From Solen grandis (lineage: Eukaryota > Mollusca > Bivalvia > Adapedonta > Solenidae): a DNA stretch of 64,000 nucleotides. The notes under the pieces were generated by a model. The model had not been told where the DNA came from, searched no databases, and was given only the letters and a program-made list of their open reading frames with translations. Positions 43,920 through 55,295 of the stretch are shown piece after piece. Every line of letters starts with the position of its first letter. Position 1 is the stretch's first letter. The DNA is taken from contig CM037785.1 of NCBI GenBank assembly GCA_021229015.1, positions 1,982,964-2,046,963 of the forward strand, in the 5' to 3' direction. Both the position numbers and the translations under genes were made by a program.

Positions 43920-44032
43920 TGGGTCCTGGATTGCACAAGTACTTTGTGCCTGTGAACTTTATGCAATGTTCTTGCCCCAAACAGGGTTCAAACGCACAAC
44001 CTTTGGATCTGCAGCCCCTTTCACAGACCACA
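43920..44032 (-). repeat. tRNA-like SINE remnant
   Basis: On the minus strand, GGTTGTGCGTTTGAACCCTG is a good B box. The remainder is diverged. Confidence 0.5.
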
Positions 44033-44159
44033 GTCAGTTTCAGTAAACTTGATTTTACAGAGGGTTGATATCCTTATTACATGTAACCCTTACCATATAA
44101 AAAACTACAGTATGAAGTAATAACCTATATAACTAATATAAAACCAGGCCAGCCTTCAA

Positions 44160-44379
44160 GTTTAACCCTTCACCTCATGAATATTCATGTACAAATTAAT
44201 GATTTGACCAATATGAAGTTACTAGAACTTAAGATGGTATACGAAACAATAATTTTTTGCAAACTGTTTAAATCTGCACCACAATATTGTACAAAGCAAA
44301 CAAAGGAGACCCTGATTAGACAGTTCTGCCTCATCTGTTATTGCCAAAGTGTCAAAACAAGTCTATAGAAGGCAGAGGG
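44160..44379. repeat. MITE-2 copy adjoining MITE-1
   Basis: TTAACCCTTCACCTCATGAA, TATTCATGTACAAATTAATG and GAGACCCTGATTAGACAGTT match 62535-62788. Its end GAAGGCAGAGGGTTAA abuts the MITE-1 copy, and this end text is repeated on the far side (44622-44637). Confidence 0.6.
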
Positions 44380-44621
44380 TTAACCCTTTCCCTCATATAG
44401 ACTCATTTTGACGCACTCAATAGGTATCACATAAAGCCTGATCTGCAGAAAACCACAGTTAAGCCTTACCAAATTTAATTACAAAATCCTCATTTCCAGA
44501 CCACTGAGGAGCAGCGAAGAGCATAAAACCTGATCAGCCTGCGAGTTACTCGCAGGCTGATCTGGTTTTATGCTGTTTGCATAGGTCTTTTCATGGTGTC
44601 CTCTATGAGGGAAAGGGTTAA
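44380..44621. mobile_element. piggyBac-like MITE-1, full copy
   Basis: TTAA-flanked CCCTTTCCCTCATA ends, with the central palindrome AGCCTGCGAGTTACTCGCAG intact. Confidence 0.88.
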
Positions 44622-45888
44622 AGAAGGCAGAGGGTTAACTCAAGTTTTATTCTGCTCACTTTTCATCAATACCCTTGAATTTGCACAATTTCATATTACC
44701 TTTTAGTCCAAACAGATTTGCAAAAGTCTAAAAATTGTCAGATAGTGCTTATATCTTATAGATGTTCGAGTTAATTTAAATGCACCTAATATACATCATA
44801 AATGCACATATGTGATTTTCATCTTCAAAAGATCTTGAGAAACTTACGGGAAAGATCCAAAAGAAAAATTGCAAATGTGGCTTTCTCGTTCTAATCTTTT
44901 TAAGTCAACATAAAATTAACATACAAGGTTTTTTCCCCCAGAAGTTTGTGGATTTTCTCTTCTGTTATGGTGTATCAAGTGGTTCAAGTTATAACAATAG
45001 TCCACAAACTTCTGAAACACCCCTTGTATGCCAAGACATCTGAGATTTTACCGCACATGAAGTTTCAGAACACGCTCTATACCCTTTAGCTTATAGTGCC
45101 TTGTCTGAACAATAGAGGATTCCAGAAGAATTCCCATACAAGTATTCTTTTGTTAGATGTTTTATTATGTGGACTTAAAATAAGCAATCTGGGGTTAATT
45201 AAGCATCATTTTAGGGTTTGCCCTTATGAAATATGCAAAGTATGCAAAAAAATATTTTGCTCTAGTAAATTTTAAGCGAAAACGTACATGGACTCAAATT
45301 ACTGTGAAGGTGCCAGTAAGCGATGGTTAGCCTTTGGACAGTAGCAGACGATGTATTACCACTTCTCTACCAATTTGCACGATGTTAATTTACTAGTGCA
45401 TATCAGTTACACTAAATGATTATGTGAGGGAACATTAACACAGCTACAGTAACTGATTAAAGCATTCTCTAACTTGATTATCAAGCACTGTTTTGATCAT
45501 CTAATTGCAATGGCAAAAACTAATTTGATATAGTAGGTAATTTCTCTCAGAATTCAGTTGTTTAATTTTCAGGCTGTTCAATGCTAGAGGCAAGAAAATT
45601 GTTTTGACTGTATACATTTATTGGTAGAAAAAAAAGAAGAAATATTTCTATGGATATTGAACATCATATAAACCCTTAAGATACCTGAAAAAAGGTGTTA
45701 CTGATTAAAGCATTCTAAAATTTGATTATCGAATACTGTTTTGATCATTTTCATTGCAATGGCAATAGGTAATTTGATATAGTACTAGGTAATTTCTCTC
45801 AGAATTTTCAATTATTATCAGACTAATCTATGCTCAAAGCATAGAGAATTGTTTAACTATACAAAGACTTGTAGATAAAACAGAAATA

Positions 45889-45921
45889 GTGTGTGTGTGT
45901 GCGTGTGTGTGTGTGTGTGTT
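45889..45921. repeat. (TG)n microsatellite
   Basis: GTGTGTGTGTGTGCGTGTGT-type tract. Confidence 0.9.
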
Positions 45922-46044
45922 TCAGCCCTCCAGATGTGCAGATGGGTTGATTGTCTTCCCTTCTTCTCTTTCAACATATTAATCTGATTCAAAGTTTGCT
46001 TTTACTCCATTTACTTTAAAGTTTTCTACTAAATTTGCTCTTGG

Positions 46045-46215
46045 ATTTATCATCCTGAAAACAGTATTTCAGTTATTGTGGGAAGTTACCCAGTCACATT
46101 ATCTTGACAGCAGTGAACCAGTCTTGGAATGGGTGCTAATACCAGCCTTTTTTTTTTTTTCTTTTTTACCAATTTTGGTATGTGTAAATAGCTTGGGATC
46201 ATGACCACAACTTGC
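46045..46215 (-). mobile_element. SINE family 1 remnant
   Basis: Plus-strand landmarks GAAAACAGTATTTCAGTTAT, ACCCAGTCACATTATCTTGA, GAACCAGTCTTGGAATGG and CTTGGGATCATGACCACAAC; diverged and internally deleted. Confidence 0.6.
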
Positions 46216-46670
46216 CAGTGCAGACAGACACACCATCTGACTTCAAAAACCAAAGCCAAACAAAGAAAAAAAAGAAGGTTTAAATGAGCTTCGATTTCCA
46301 ACTTTATCCCAAAACTATATCTTGTCATATTGTAAATTTGCTATGTACTTGATTTAATAAATATGTTTAAACCAAAGGAAAACGAATGTAGAAAAGATTG
46401 CTTGCTATGTTCAACTATTCGCCGTCTTTTGTTTGTTCTGTAATATCATTGGTCATGTCTGACTTCAGGATTGAGAGATTTGCAAGAGAAACTGATTAAG
46501 CAAGAGTGGGAACAGTAATTACAGATTACTCAAAAATTGACCGTTGTGATCTAGACCATTGACTTTCAACACTGTTCTCAAGGCATGATTTTCCATTATC
46601 TTTTTGAAGCAAAGTGTGATTTCTGTAGTGCCAAAAAGCTATTTTTGCAGATTAGAGGTTTGTGAATCAC

Positions 46671-46913
46671 TTAAACCCTTTCCCTCATAGAGGTCACCAT
46701 GAAAACACCTATGCAAACAGTATAAAACCAGATCAGCCTGCGAGTAACTTGCAGGCTGATCAGATTTTATGCTGTTCACTGCTCCTCAGTGGTCTGGAAA
46801 CGAGGATTTTGTAATTAAATTTGGTAAGGTTTAACTGTGGTTTTCTGCAGATCAGGCTTTATGTGGTACCAATTGAGTGCATCAAAATGAGTCTATATGA
46901 GGGAAAGGGTTAA
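46671..46913. mobile_element. piggyBac-like MITE-1, full copy
   Basis: TTAA plus one extra A, then CCCTTTCCCTCATAGAGG; palindrome GCCTGCGAGTAACTTGCAGG; right end TATGAGGGAAAGGG, then TTAA. Orientation opposite to 44380. Confidence 0.85.
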
Positions 46914-47324
46914 GTATGAGAAGGCAAGACTGGCTTGCTTTAAAACTCGATTTTATAAAATCTATTTGATATTCCCCCCTACCCCACTCACACCAAAACA
47001 CTTGTAGAAATATCAAAAGGAATTACCTCTTGTCCAGACAGACAAACTAGTAATCAACTATAATTATCACTTACCTGTCTGTGATACAGACAGGAACATC
47101 TTTACTGAGGGCACATGTTTTTCATTTCCAGTCTTTAAAAAATGGACTGACCTTGACCATAAACCTGTTGATCTGTGTCCATCAGATGCTTGAAATAAAA
47201 CACTGGCTGAGCTTGATGTTACAGCTCTTGAAATGAAAATGTTAACATAATAATTACTAACTGGAATAAAATTTATTAATATTTCATTTGATCACAACCA
47301 CTTTATACCTCATCCAAAATAATC

Positions 47325-47566
47325 TTAACCCTTTCCCTCATATAGACTCATTTTGACGCACTCAGTAGGTATCACATAAAGCCTGATCTGCAGAAAACCA
47401 CACTTAAACCTTACCAAATTTAATTACAAAATCCTCATTTCCAGACCACTGAGGAGCAGCGAACAGCATAAAACCTGATCAGCCTGCAAGTTACTCACAG
47501 GCTGATCTGGTTTTATGCTGTTCGCATAGGTCTTTTCATGGTTTCCTCTATGAGGGAAAGGGTTAA
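47325..47566. mobile_element. piggyBac-like MITE-1, full copy
   Basis: TTAA-CCCTTTCCCTCATA ... TATGAGGGAAAGGG-TTAA, palindrome AGCCTGCAAGTTACTCACAG present. Confidence 0.87.
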
Positions 47567-47899
47567 GGAAGGTAAAGGGAGGTGATCTGCATAACTTCAG
47601 TGACTTAAGATGATCTTTTGTGTTATACCAAATGTCTTTGGCCTTCACCAAAGTCTTCTTAAAAATAAGAAATAGACATCAGTTAACCCTGCCTCAAGTG
47701 ACCATTCCTGCTCAGACATCAGCCATCCTGTCTGAAGTGGCCATTTTAAGAAAGATCTTCCAGAGCTGCTCAGCTCAGGTGGTTGCAATTATGGAGGTCA
47801 AACATACCGGTAAATTTCTTTCCTACAATTTCAAAGCCAGCTTCACAAAACAGGTTTTACAGTACAGATGGCTACTAACACAAATTTAAATTGTTGTTG

Positions 47900-48150
47900 T
47901 TGTTGTATTGGGGTTTACCGTCGCTGCGATAGTATTTCAATCATATAGCGACGTCCAGCTAATTACAGGTGGAGAAAGACCCCGAGTACACAGAGGTACC
48001 CGGGCAGAACCACCGACCAACCGCAAGCCAGCTGGAACTGGTTTCCTCACATGAAAAATTCGAAGTCTCTACCGGGATTCGAACCCACAGTGGTGAGGGG
48101 CTGAGAGATTTGTAGTCTACGACTGTAACCGCTCGGCCACCGCAGCCAAA
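47900..48150 (-). mobile_element. SINE family 2 copy
   Basis: Plus-strand landmarks GGTTTACCGTCGCTGCGATA, AGTATTTCAATCATATAGCG, ACCGCAAGCCAGCTGGAACT, B box GGGATTCGAACCCAC and head CCGCTCGGCCACCGCAGCC. A (GTT)n tract flanks the tail. Confidence 0.85.
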
Positions 48151-49011
48151 TTTAAATTGGTTATGTATAACCAGTCTGCTGCTATGACGATGATGAGTAG
48201 TGATGGCTGCAGTTGCAGATTCCGTCTGCTGCACATGTCAAAAATCCTTTAACTTATACAGTTAAGCATTATCAGGCAGATACCAGGATGGTTCCATGTT
48301 AAATGTCTCCCACTCACTCACTCTGATATTGAAAAGCAGTTTGACAAGGTATCAACTGAATACTGCTTTTATCAATGCCATTGTCAATATTTCCTTCATA
48401 ATTTGTCTAGTGCAGACTAATTCCTACCTTTTTTAAAGTCTCTCTGGTTTGATAAAACAAATCAGTCTTGCTGGTAAAAAAAAAAATCAGTTTTTTATTG
48501 CTGATTTGTTCTGAGGATGATGCTACTATGATGGGTGGGTAAAAATCATCAATATTTGTGAACATATTTTTCCCTTTATTTCAAAACATTTCAGACATAT
48601 TTTCTGATATACAGAATAGTGATAACTCCTAAATGATGTATGTTACAAAATACACACTATGGCTATGCATACAAATATAGCTTTTGAAAAGGAAGTAAAT
48701 TATAAGACTGAACCCATGTGAATTTGAAATATTATTTCATGCTACAGTTTTTCCTGACTACAAATTGTAATGGACTTGACAGATGAATGGTCTGTTGGAC
48801 AGATATACAGACAAATATGCAGATAGCAGGGTGGTGAAAATGCTGATATAATCATTTGCTATATTCCTCAAACTTTCAAAGAGAGTAAAATCATGTAAAA
48901 TACAAAGAAATTTTCTGGTTTTCTACTAGCCCTCCACTAGCATCTCATAGCCATGGCAAGCAAGTGAGTGGAATTTTTACATCTCTTGATAGACAGGTGA
49001 ATAGACAAACA

Positions 49012-50228
49012 AGAGGGCCATGATGGCCCTGAATCGCTCACCTGAGTACCATTGCTTCAACTGATGTCAAGGTTTTTAAACAGACAAGGATTCTGATATA
49101 ACTTAATCTAAAACATTTTACCCCTGACAATACTACACACCAAATATCTAAGCAATGGGCCATATGGTTTCAGAGAAGACTTGGGCGCAGGGTCATTTAT
49201 CACCGTAGGGACAAGACTTTGAAAATCTTTGTAATGTACCATTAGATGCTACTACATACCAAAAATCTTAGCTCTAGGCCTTATTGATTCATAGAAGAAG
49301 ATTTTTTAAGATTTTCCTATTTAACTCTATGTAAAACAAGTGACCCCTGGTATGGGGTCATTTATCACCATTGGGCTATGATTTGTACAATCTTGGTAGT
49401 GGCCCATAAGATGATGCTACATACCAAATATCTAAGCTCTAGGCCTTATGGATTCATAGAAGAAGATTTTTTAAGATTTTCCTATATAACTCTGTGTAAA
49501 ACAAGTGACCCCTGGTGCGGGGTCATTTATCACCATAGGGCTATAATTTGTACAATCTTGGTAGTGGCCCATAAGATGATGCTTCATACCAAATATCTAA
49601 GCTCTAGGCCTTATGCATTCATGGAAGAAGATTTTTTAAGATTTTCCTATATAACTCTATGTAAAACAAGTGACCCCTGGTGCGGGGTCATTTATCACCA
49701 TAGGGCTATGATTTGTACAATCTTGGTAGTGGCCCATAAGACGATGCTACATACCAAATATCTAAGCTCTAGGCCTTATGGATTCATAGAAGAAGATTTT
49801 TTAAGATTTTTCTATATAACTCTATGTAAAACAAGTGACCCCTGGTGCGGGGTCATTTATCACCATAGGGCTATGATTTGTACAATCTTGGTAGTGGCCC
49901 ATAAGATGATGCTACATACCAAATATCTAAGCTCTAGGCCTTGCAGTTTTGCAGAAGAAGATTTTCAAAGTTTGCATTTTTAAAATCTATTTTTAGCTCC
50001 TGTGACCTAATTATGCAATGAACCAGAACCATTTATACAACTTTAGGAGAGCTTCATCCAAGGAACATTCCTGCAAAATATTTTTCAAATTGGCCAAGCC
50101 GTTTAGGAGGAGATGTTGTTTGAAGCAATTGTTGACGCCGGACGGACGCACGCACGCACGGACGCCGGACGCCGGACAAAAGGCGATCAGAAAAGCTCAC
50201 CTTGAGCACGTTGTGCTCATGTGAGCTA
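49012..50228 (+). mobile_element. GCTCACCTGAG-ended element, third copy
   Basis: It starts CAAGAGGGCCATGATGGCCC, then GAATCGCTCACCTGAGTACC, and ends GTGCTCATGTGAGCTAAAAA. The core has about five units of exactly 165 bp (ATTTGTACAATCTTGGTAGT at 49381, 49546, 49711, 49876). A GC-rich ACGCACGCACGGACGCCGG tract lies near the end (about 50145-50175). Because 165 is divisible by three, the array stays open as a spurious 201-codon ORF. Confidence 0.8.
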
Positions 50229-50947
50229 AAAACAGACAAAGAAGATCAACAGACATACAAACAGAAGAACAAACATACATACAGATGAAGAGACATACAG
50301 ACAGACATAGGGACAGAGAGGCAGCCACAAAAACCACCGTACTTTTTTCTTGATTTTTTTTTTCATCTATCTGTATATACAATTTTACTTTCCCTGTCAT
50401 ATTCACAGGCTGATTATGCTATATTTTTATTAAAGGTTACATTGTGTATTCTGCTGTTAGTCAAATCCCCGGATCAATGGCATTCTTTCAGAACTCATCT
50501 TTCCCATCTGTTGTCCCCAAAGACCAATGTAACATTTACTAAAAATACTGGAGGCCCTCTGAAGATCTATTCTATCCGGTTATCAGAAATTTATTCAGTT
50601 AAATATGACAACTCTTATAGAAATGATGGTGTTTTTTTTTTTTTATAGATAACAGGAGTGAACTTTGCTAGAAAACAACAAGAGGAATGGTGCCATTCCA
50701 TCAGTGTTATCTACTTTGAGATGGTGTTTCAAAATTCATACAAAATACATTCTGTAGCTTTAAAGTTAAGATGAATTCATGCCTTGGTTGCATCTTTTGT
50801 GTTTGATATTTAGAGGCCTTTTATTTCTTAGAAACTGACATTTTGAGTGAATTAAATGGATGTTTGAATAATGAGTTCTTTATTGCTTTTAGAATTTACT
50901 CTCTTCAATATAACAGTGACAGCTTTGTTCAAAAGGGATAAAATGTG

Positions 50948-51136
50948 TTAACCCTTTCCCTCATACAGACTCATTTTGACGCACTCAGTAGGTACCACAT
51001 AAAATTTTAAATTTGTGCACTAAGAGCAGCGAATAGCATAAAACCTGATCAGCCTGCGAGTTACTCGCAGGCTGATCTGGTTTTATGCTGTTCGCATAGG
51101 TCTTTTCATGGTATCCTCTATGAGGGAAAGGGTTAA
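50948..51136. mobile_element. piggyBac-like MITE-1, internally deleted copy
   Basis: Both TTAA ends and the palindrome AGCCTGCGAGTTACTCGCAG are present. The segment between ACCACATAAA and AGAGCAGCGAA is shortened and replaced. Confidence 0.85.
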
Positions 51137-51639
51137 GCAAGGAATTGGTGTGCTTGATTATCTATTCTTTTCATTGGTCCCTTTTTCAAAATGGTTTGTA
51201 TAGTGTCACTCCATTATAACGCTGTGTATGGGATGCTGCATTATATTGGATCACATTACACTGTTTAACAAAGTAGTAATGTACCTTCATTCTGCTAAAC
51301 AAATAGAAAATAAAGATTTGGAGTCCATTATTGGATCACACTATATCGGCATTAGCATTATAATGGAGTGTGTTATAATGGATCTACTCTGTGCATAGTT
51401 TTCAGGAGAAAATAAAACCATTAACAATAACTCATAATAAAACATAAGGTGTCAAAGCTAATGTATCCATTTTATACAATGTGGTAAAAACAGTCAGAGT
51501 AAAATAAAATAAAAAGAATACTGAAGAGTTTTGAAGGCAAACAAACACGAAGAATAGAAAAAATATCCTGTAGACAAGAATATTAGTAAAGGAAAGGAAT
51601 GGCAAAACATGCCTTATAAAGATGATAACACAGGGCACC

Positions 51640-51768
51640 CTCTTTGGTCTAAAGGTAGCATACCTGATTATAAATCCAAAGGTTGTGGCTTCAAACCCAA
51701 TGTGGGACAATAATCTTTCATGACTGTCCCAAGTTCCAAGTACTGTGGTATTACCCTGAGTAATCATT
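51640..51768 (+). repeat. tRNA-like SINE remnant
   Basis: TTTGGTCTAAAGGTAGCATA (A-box-like), GGTTGTGGCTTCAAACCCAA (B-box-like); an old short copy. Confidence 0.45.
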
Positions 51769-51989
51769 GAGAGAGAATAGTCTTATAGTTGTAAGAACTT
51801 GTTTTCCAATCACCAAAAAAGAAATAAACTTATATTTATAAAAGATTTAGAAATACAGATGTATAAAAATGAAAATGATTCTTTCATTTTTTCAGAATTG
51901 CAAAAACTGAAAGTAGACAAGAATGAAAGTTACAGAGGAAAGCATATAAGTAAAGTCTTTGATGTAGGTGTCACCTTCTTCCATTCCAG

Positions 51990-52358
51990 ATGACGACATT
52001 TCCTTCCTGTGCTCGAACAGTTACAAGCGTGGTCGTCTGCTGTACCTGTCCAACAACAACTACCCACAACCCATCAGCGCTGGGAACCGCCAGTGTCAGT
52101 GCCTTATTAAGACCAAGAATCATGTGGGCATCGATATTCACGCCCTTGACATTATCATCACAAGGTCAGAGTCCGGGAAACAGTGCTACCAGGACATAGA
52201 GCTACGAGACGATGACGGACACAGAAAGGAGATTACCTGTGGCCACCCTGGACTGTATGCCTTCAGAAATATATATAACAATGATGTACGATCGGTGACC
52301 TTGACCCTCAATAACAGGGCACCAAAATCTCAGGGCTATGTCTGGATACAGGCTAAAG
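51990..52358 (+). CDS. Exon 2 seen of the membrane lectin: CUB-like domain
   Basis: Acceptor CTTCTTCCATTCCAG before 51990 and donor AAAG/GTATGT at 52359. 369 nt, phase 1 in and out, so joining to the lectin exon makes G+AT (Asp) and keeps the frame. It encodes about 123 residues: DISFLCSNSYKRGRLLYLS, GNRQCQCLIKTKNHVGIDIH, ALDIIITRSESGKQCYQDIE, RSVTLTLNNRAPKSQG and YVWIQAKG. The alternating beta pattern, the xxLTLNN... segment and the aromatic end suggest a CUB-like fold. Five cysteines rather than the usual four make this tentative. It is extracellular, between the lectin domain and the membrane. An overlapping ORF in another frame is a by-product. Confidence 0.8.
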
Positions 52359-53806
52359 GTATGTACAAATATGACAAACTAAGTGTATAGTACAAACATA
52401 AGATTAAGTAATATGGATAAAATGTTTGCAGAAAAGTATTCCAATATTAATCTTAATTCATATATACATGTAACCATCAGATAAGGGTATTAATGTTCAT
52501 TCAGTATTGAAGCTCAGATTCTGCACAGTCTGCATGCAAAGAATAATCAATGTTCCATATACCAGTTAAAGTTTCATCAATTAACATTCATACAGTCATA
52601 ATTTGTACATCAATATTCAGGAGGTAAGTTATGACTGAACCTCCAAAACCTATAAGACATTGCTTACAATTCATCCATTCCAGTTCAGCAGTATGAGATC
52701 ATTTTCATTACCTTTGAGTAGTCCTGAGACCAGATTTCTACTCCCAGGAAGGGTCAAACTGTTTAATCCCCAAACCTCTGATCCAGACTAATTTTAGACC
52801 CTCCCCTGCAGATTTTCTGAGATTCCAATTAACTCTGTAACCTCTAGATGAAAAGTTACCCTCTCCTGCCACCAAAACCTAATTAACTCCAACAGGTGTC
52901 TAGAAGCCAAAACATCATGGGGTAGTTTTTTTCTGACACAGTTTAAAGTGCCTGGCTAGGTCATCAAATGCTTGATCCAAGCGTCTGTGATCCTCTGATA
53001 TTGACAATAGAGCTGTTGTCTTCATTCTTCCATCTCTACCAAGGTTTTCCTGTGGCATTCCATATTTCTGTTTTTAGGATGCAAGCCATCACATTATTTA
53101 TTTATCTTTATTATCAAAACTTTATTGATTTTCTTTGAAAACCATATTTGTCTTACATAACAACAAACCATCTCATAATAACTTGTAATCGCTGATCGAT
53201 TTGCATTTCAATGCTTTTGATCTGTATTGATTATGTGTCTACACCCCTGACAACAACAAAAGGATTCATATTTCTTCTTTGTTGCACTAAATTAATTTAA
53301 CAGTAAGTAATAATCACAAATGAAGCAGTATAACCATCTTCAAGGCAAATATCTAAACTGGAAAAATGTATTGATGTGGAACTGCAGTGATTTTGCCTGT
53401 ACTGGCTCTCTCAGGGATTATATTCAAATTAAATTATCAAATCATCCAATAGTTAACCTGGGATACCATGTGATCAATAACTGACAGAGTTAACAAAGTG
53501 CATGAGTTTGTTTGTAATACAGTGCAAAGATTTTAAACAACTAAGGAACCATCGAGAGAGATTTAGTGATTGCAGAGATCAAAATAACCACACCATAGGA
53601 AGATGTACATGTATTTATAAAACAATCAAAAAAATACAAGTGAAAATGTTAGCATTTATATTAAATTAGCGATAATGTAAATAAATATTAAACATTCCAG
53701 AGATTAGTCAATTTATATAACTAAATTAATTGAATCCCCTCCAAAGTGAAAGGTTAGCATTACTAGATATGGTGCAAGAATGACGTGTGTGTAGCACTTA
53801 CATGTG

Positions 53807-53960
53807 ACACAATTCCACAGAGCCACGTGTCACAGGTCACGTAGAACAGGCCCTTCAATAAAGTGGCTGTTTGCAAATTAAGCTGACCCTCACAGCAAAA
53901 CTCGTTGCAAGTGCTCTCCCTGGTGAAGAGGGCTGCCATTAAGAACAAGATGATTTTGAT
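53807..53960 (-). other. Weak minus-strand exon candidate, Cys-rich
   Basis: An open frame read on minus encodes FIKIILFLMAALF (hydrophobic, signal-like), then ESTCNEFCCEGQLNLQTATL and LFYVTCDTWLCGIVSH, followed by an excellent donor (CAT/GTAAGT). It might be a first exon of a secreted protein nested in the intron. No family is recognised, and the start is uncertain (an ATG lies inside the hydrophobic part). Confidence 0.25.
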
Positions 53961-54896
53961 AAACTTTGATTTAGTTTTGCTTACAAGCAAAATCACACAA
54001 ATTATAGATTGTAATTATCAAGGTTGATATATATACACCACAGCCTAAAGTAATGACCATTATTATATTAAGGGCTGATCAAAAAACACTTCCATCTACT
54101 TTTATTTCCATTTGCACTTAGGAGAGTTTTGCGGTCGGCCCTTGATGTGTGAAAAGCTGACATTGTCAAAAGTTATATAGCACAGCAAGTCAGTGGTACT
54201 TTTAAATGACTACAGATCAAAAGTTTATGAGTTCATCCCTGCCAGGGTTAGAATTTTTCAAGACTTCCCAGTTATAAAGTACTGACATAATCTGGGGACA
54301 TGATGTTCCAGAAATAAGCTGGAAAAATATATGTTTCAGGGGTATTGTCTTGATAGGCGTAGACTTAAAATAAATAAAGTTTTAGCTTACACTTAATGTA
54401 AATTGATAAAAATCTGTCTCAAAAATACAGCAGACTTTCGAAATCTAACGGTATGATATAATGATACCTAGGGTGTATAAATGTGTCTAGACCAAGTGGA
54501 TTTTAATCTGTTAGACGGAGAATATTGAAGCAGTCCTTGTCACCAAAAGTCTTCCTGTGGGACAGAGTGATTTAATATAGGGGATCATTTCTCTGCATTA
54601 GTGTTTTATTGTAAAACTAATGTTCTATTTGCGGATGTCTAATGTTGAAACACTGGTTTTATGTCTTTGTTTCAATGATTATTAACTAACTATGTCTGAT
54701 GTTTACAATTTTATTACATTTATTACTTAAGACTGTGCTGTTTATTTAAGGATATGGACTTTGTAATATTAAGGGGAAAATTAGTTTTCTTAAACTATGT
54801 TTAGAATTATACATGAATTTTATAAGTTCTGTATAGTCCTGTAAATTGATTTGGTGTGTCATAGGCATTTACAAGTTAGTAACTACACACAAAGTA

Positions 54897-55295
54897 TTTT
54901 GTTTGTTTGATTTTAACATCCCACCAAACAATGTTTTAAATCATTTAAGGGTCACCGAGTTAAGAAAAGTGCTGCCCTACTGTGATATCACTGCTTAGAC
55001 ATACAAGTGGTATGATATCACACCTAATCACATATTCTTGATTGCATGCCAGTTAACATGACGCTAATTAAAATAGGCAGAAACTAAGGTATCACCATCC
55101 AAGTGTTTGTCTAAGGTTCTTGAACAATCACGTGCATTTTTTACAGATTTTCATTGGTTAAACTGATATGCATATTCATTACATGCTAAGTTTATAGGAA
55201 AGCAGTTCAATACTCATATCATTCTTTACAACTTTGGTATACATTACAAGGCAGATCATAAGATACTAACCACTTAGCTACTGGGACCAGTCTAT
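54897..55295 (-). mobile_element. SINE family 1 remnant with internal insertion
   Basis: Tail GTTTGTTTGATTTTAACATC, body AAGTGCTGCCCTACTGTGAT and GGTATGATATCACACCTAAT, head ACTAACCACTTAGCTACTGG on plus. About 100 bp of unrelated sequence sits between body and head. Confidence 0.6.

Larger units (their letters stand above)
43601..51989 (+). other. Phase-1 intron of the membrane lectin gene
   Basis: 8.4 kb between donor GTATGG and acceptor CTTCTTCCATTCCAG. It holds four MITE-1 copies, SINEs, one GCTCACCTGAG element and a (TG)n run, and no coding exon that I can support. Confidence 0.8.

Noticed and set aside
49378..49983. 201-codon ORF with three and a half 55-residue repeats
   Set aside because: It is open only because the 165-bp tandem unit of a non-coding element is a multiple of three. 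Units continue outside the ORF without coding signs.
51432..51767. 111-codon minus-strand ORF
   Set aside because: Overlaps a SINE-like remnant and an AT-rich run, with no domain and no splice-bounded structure.
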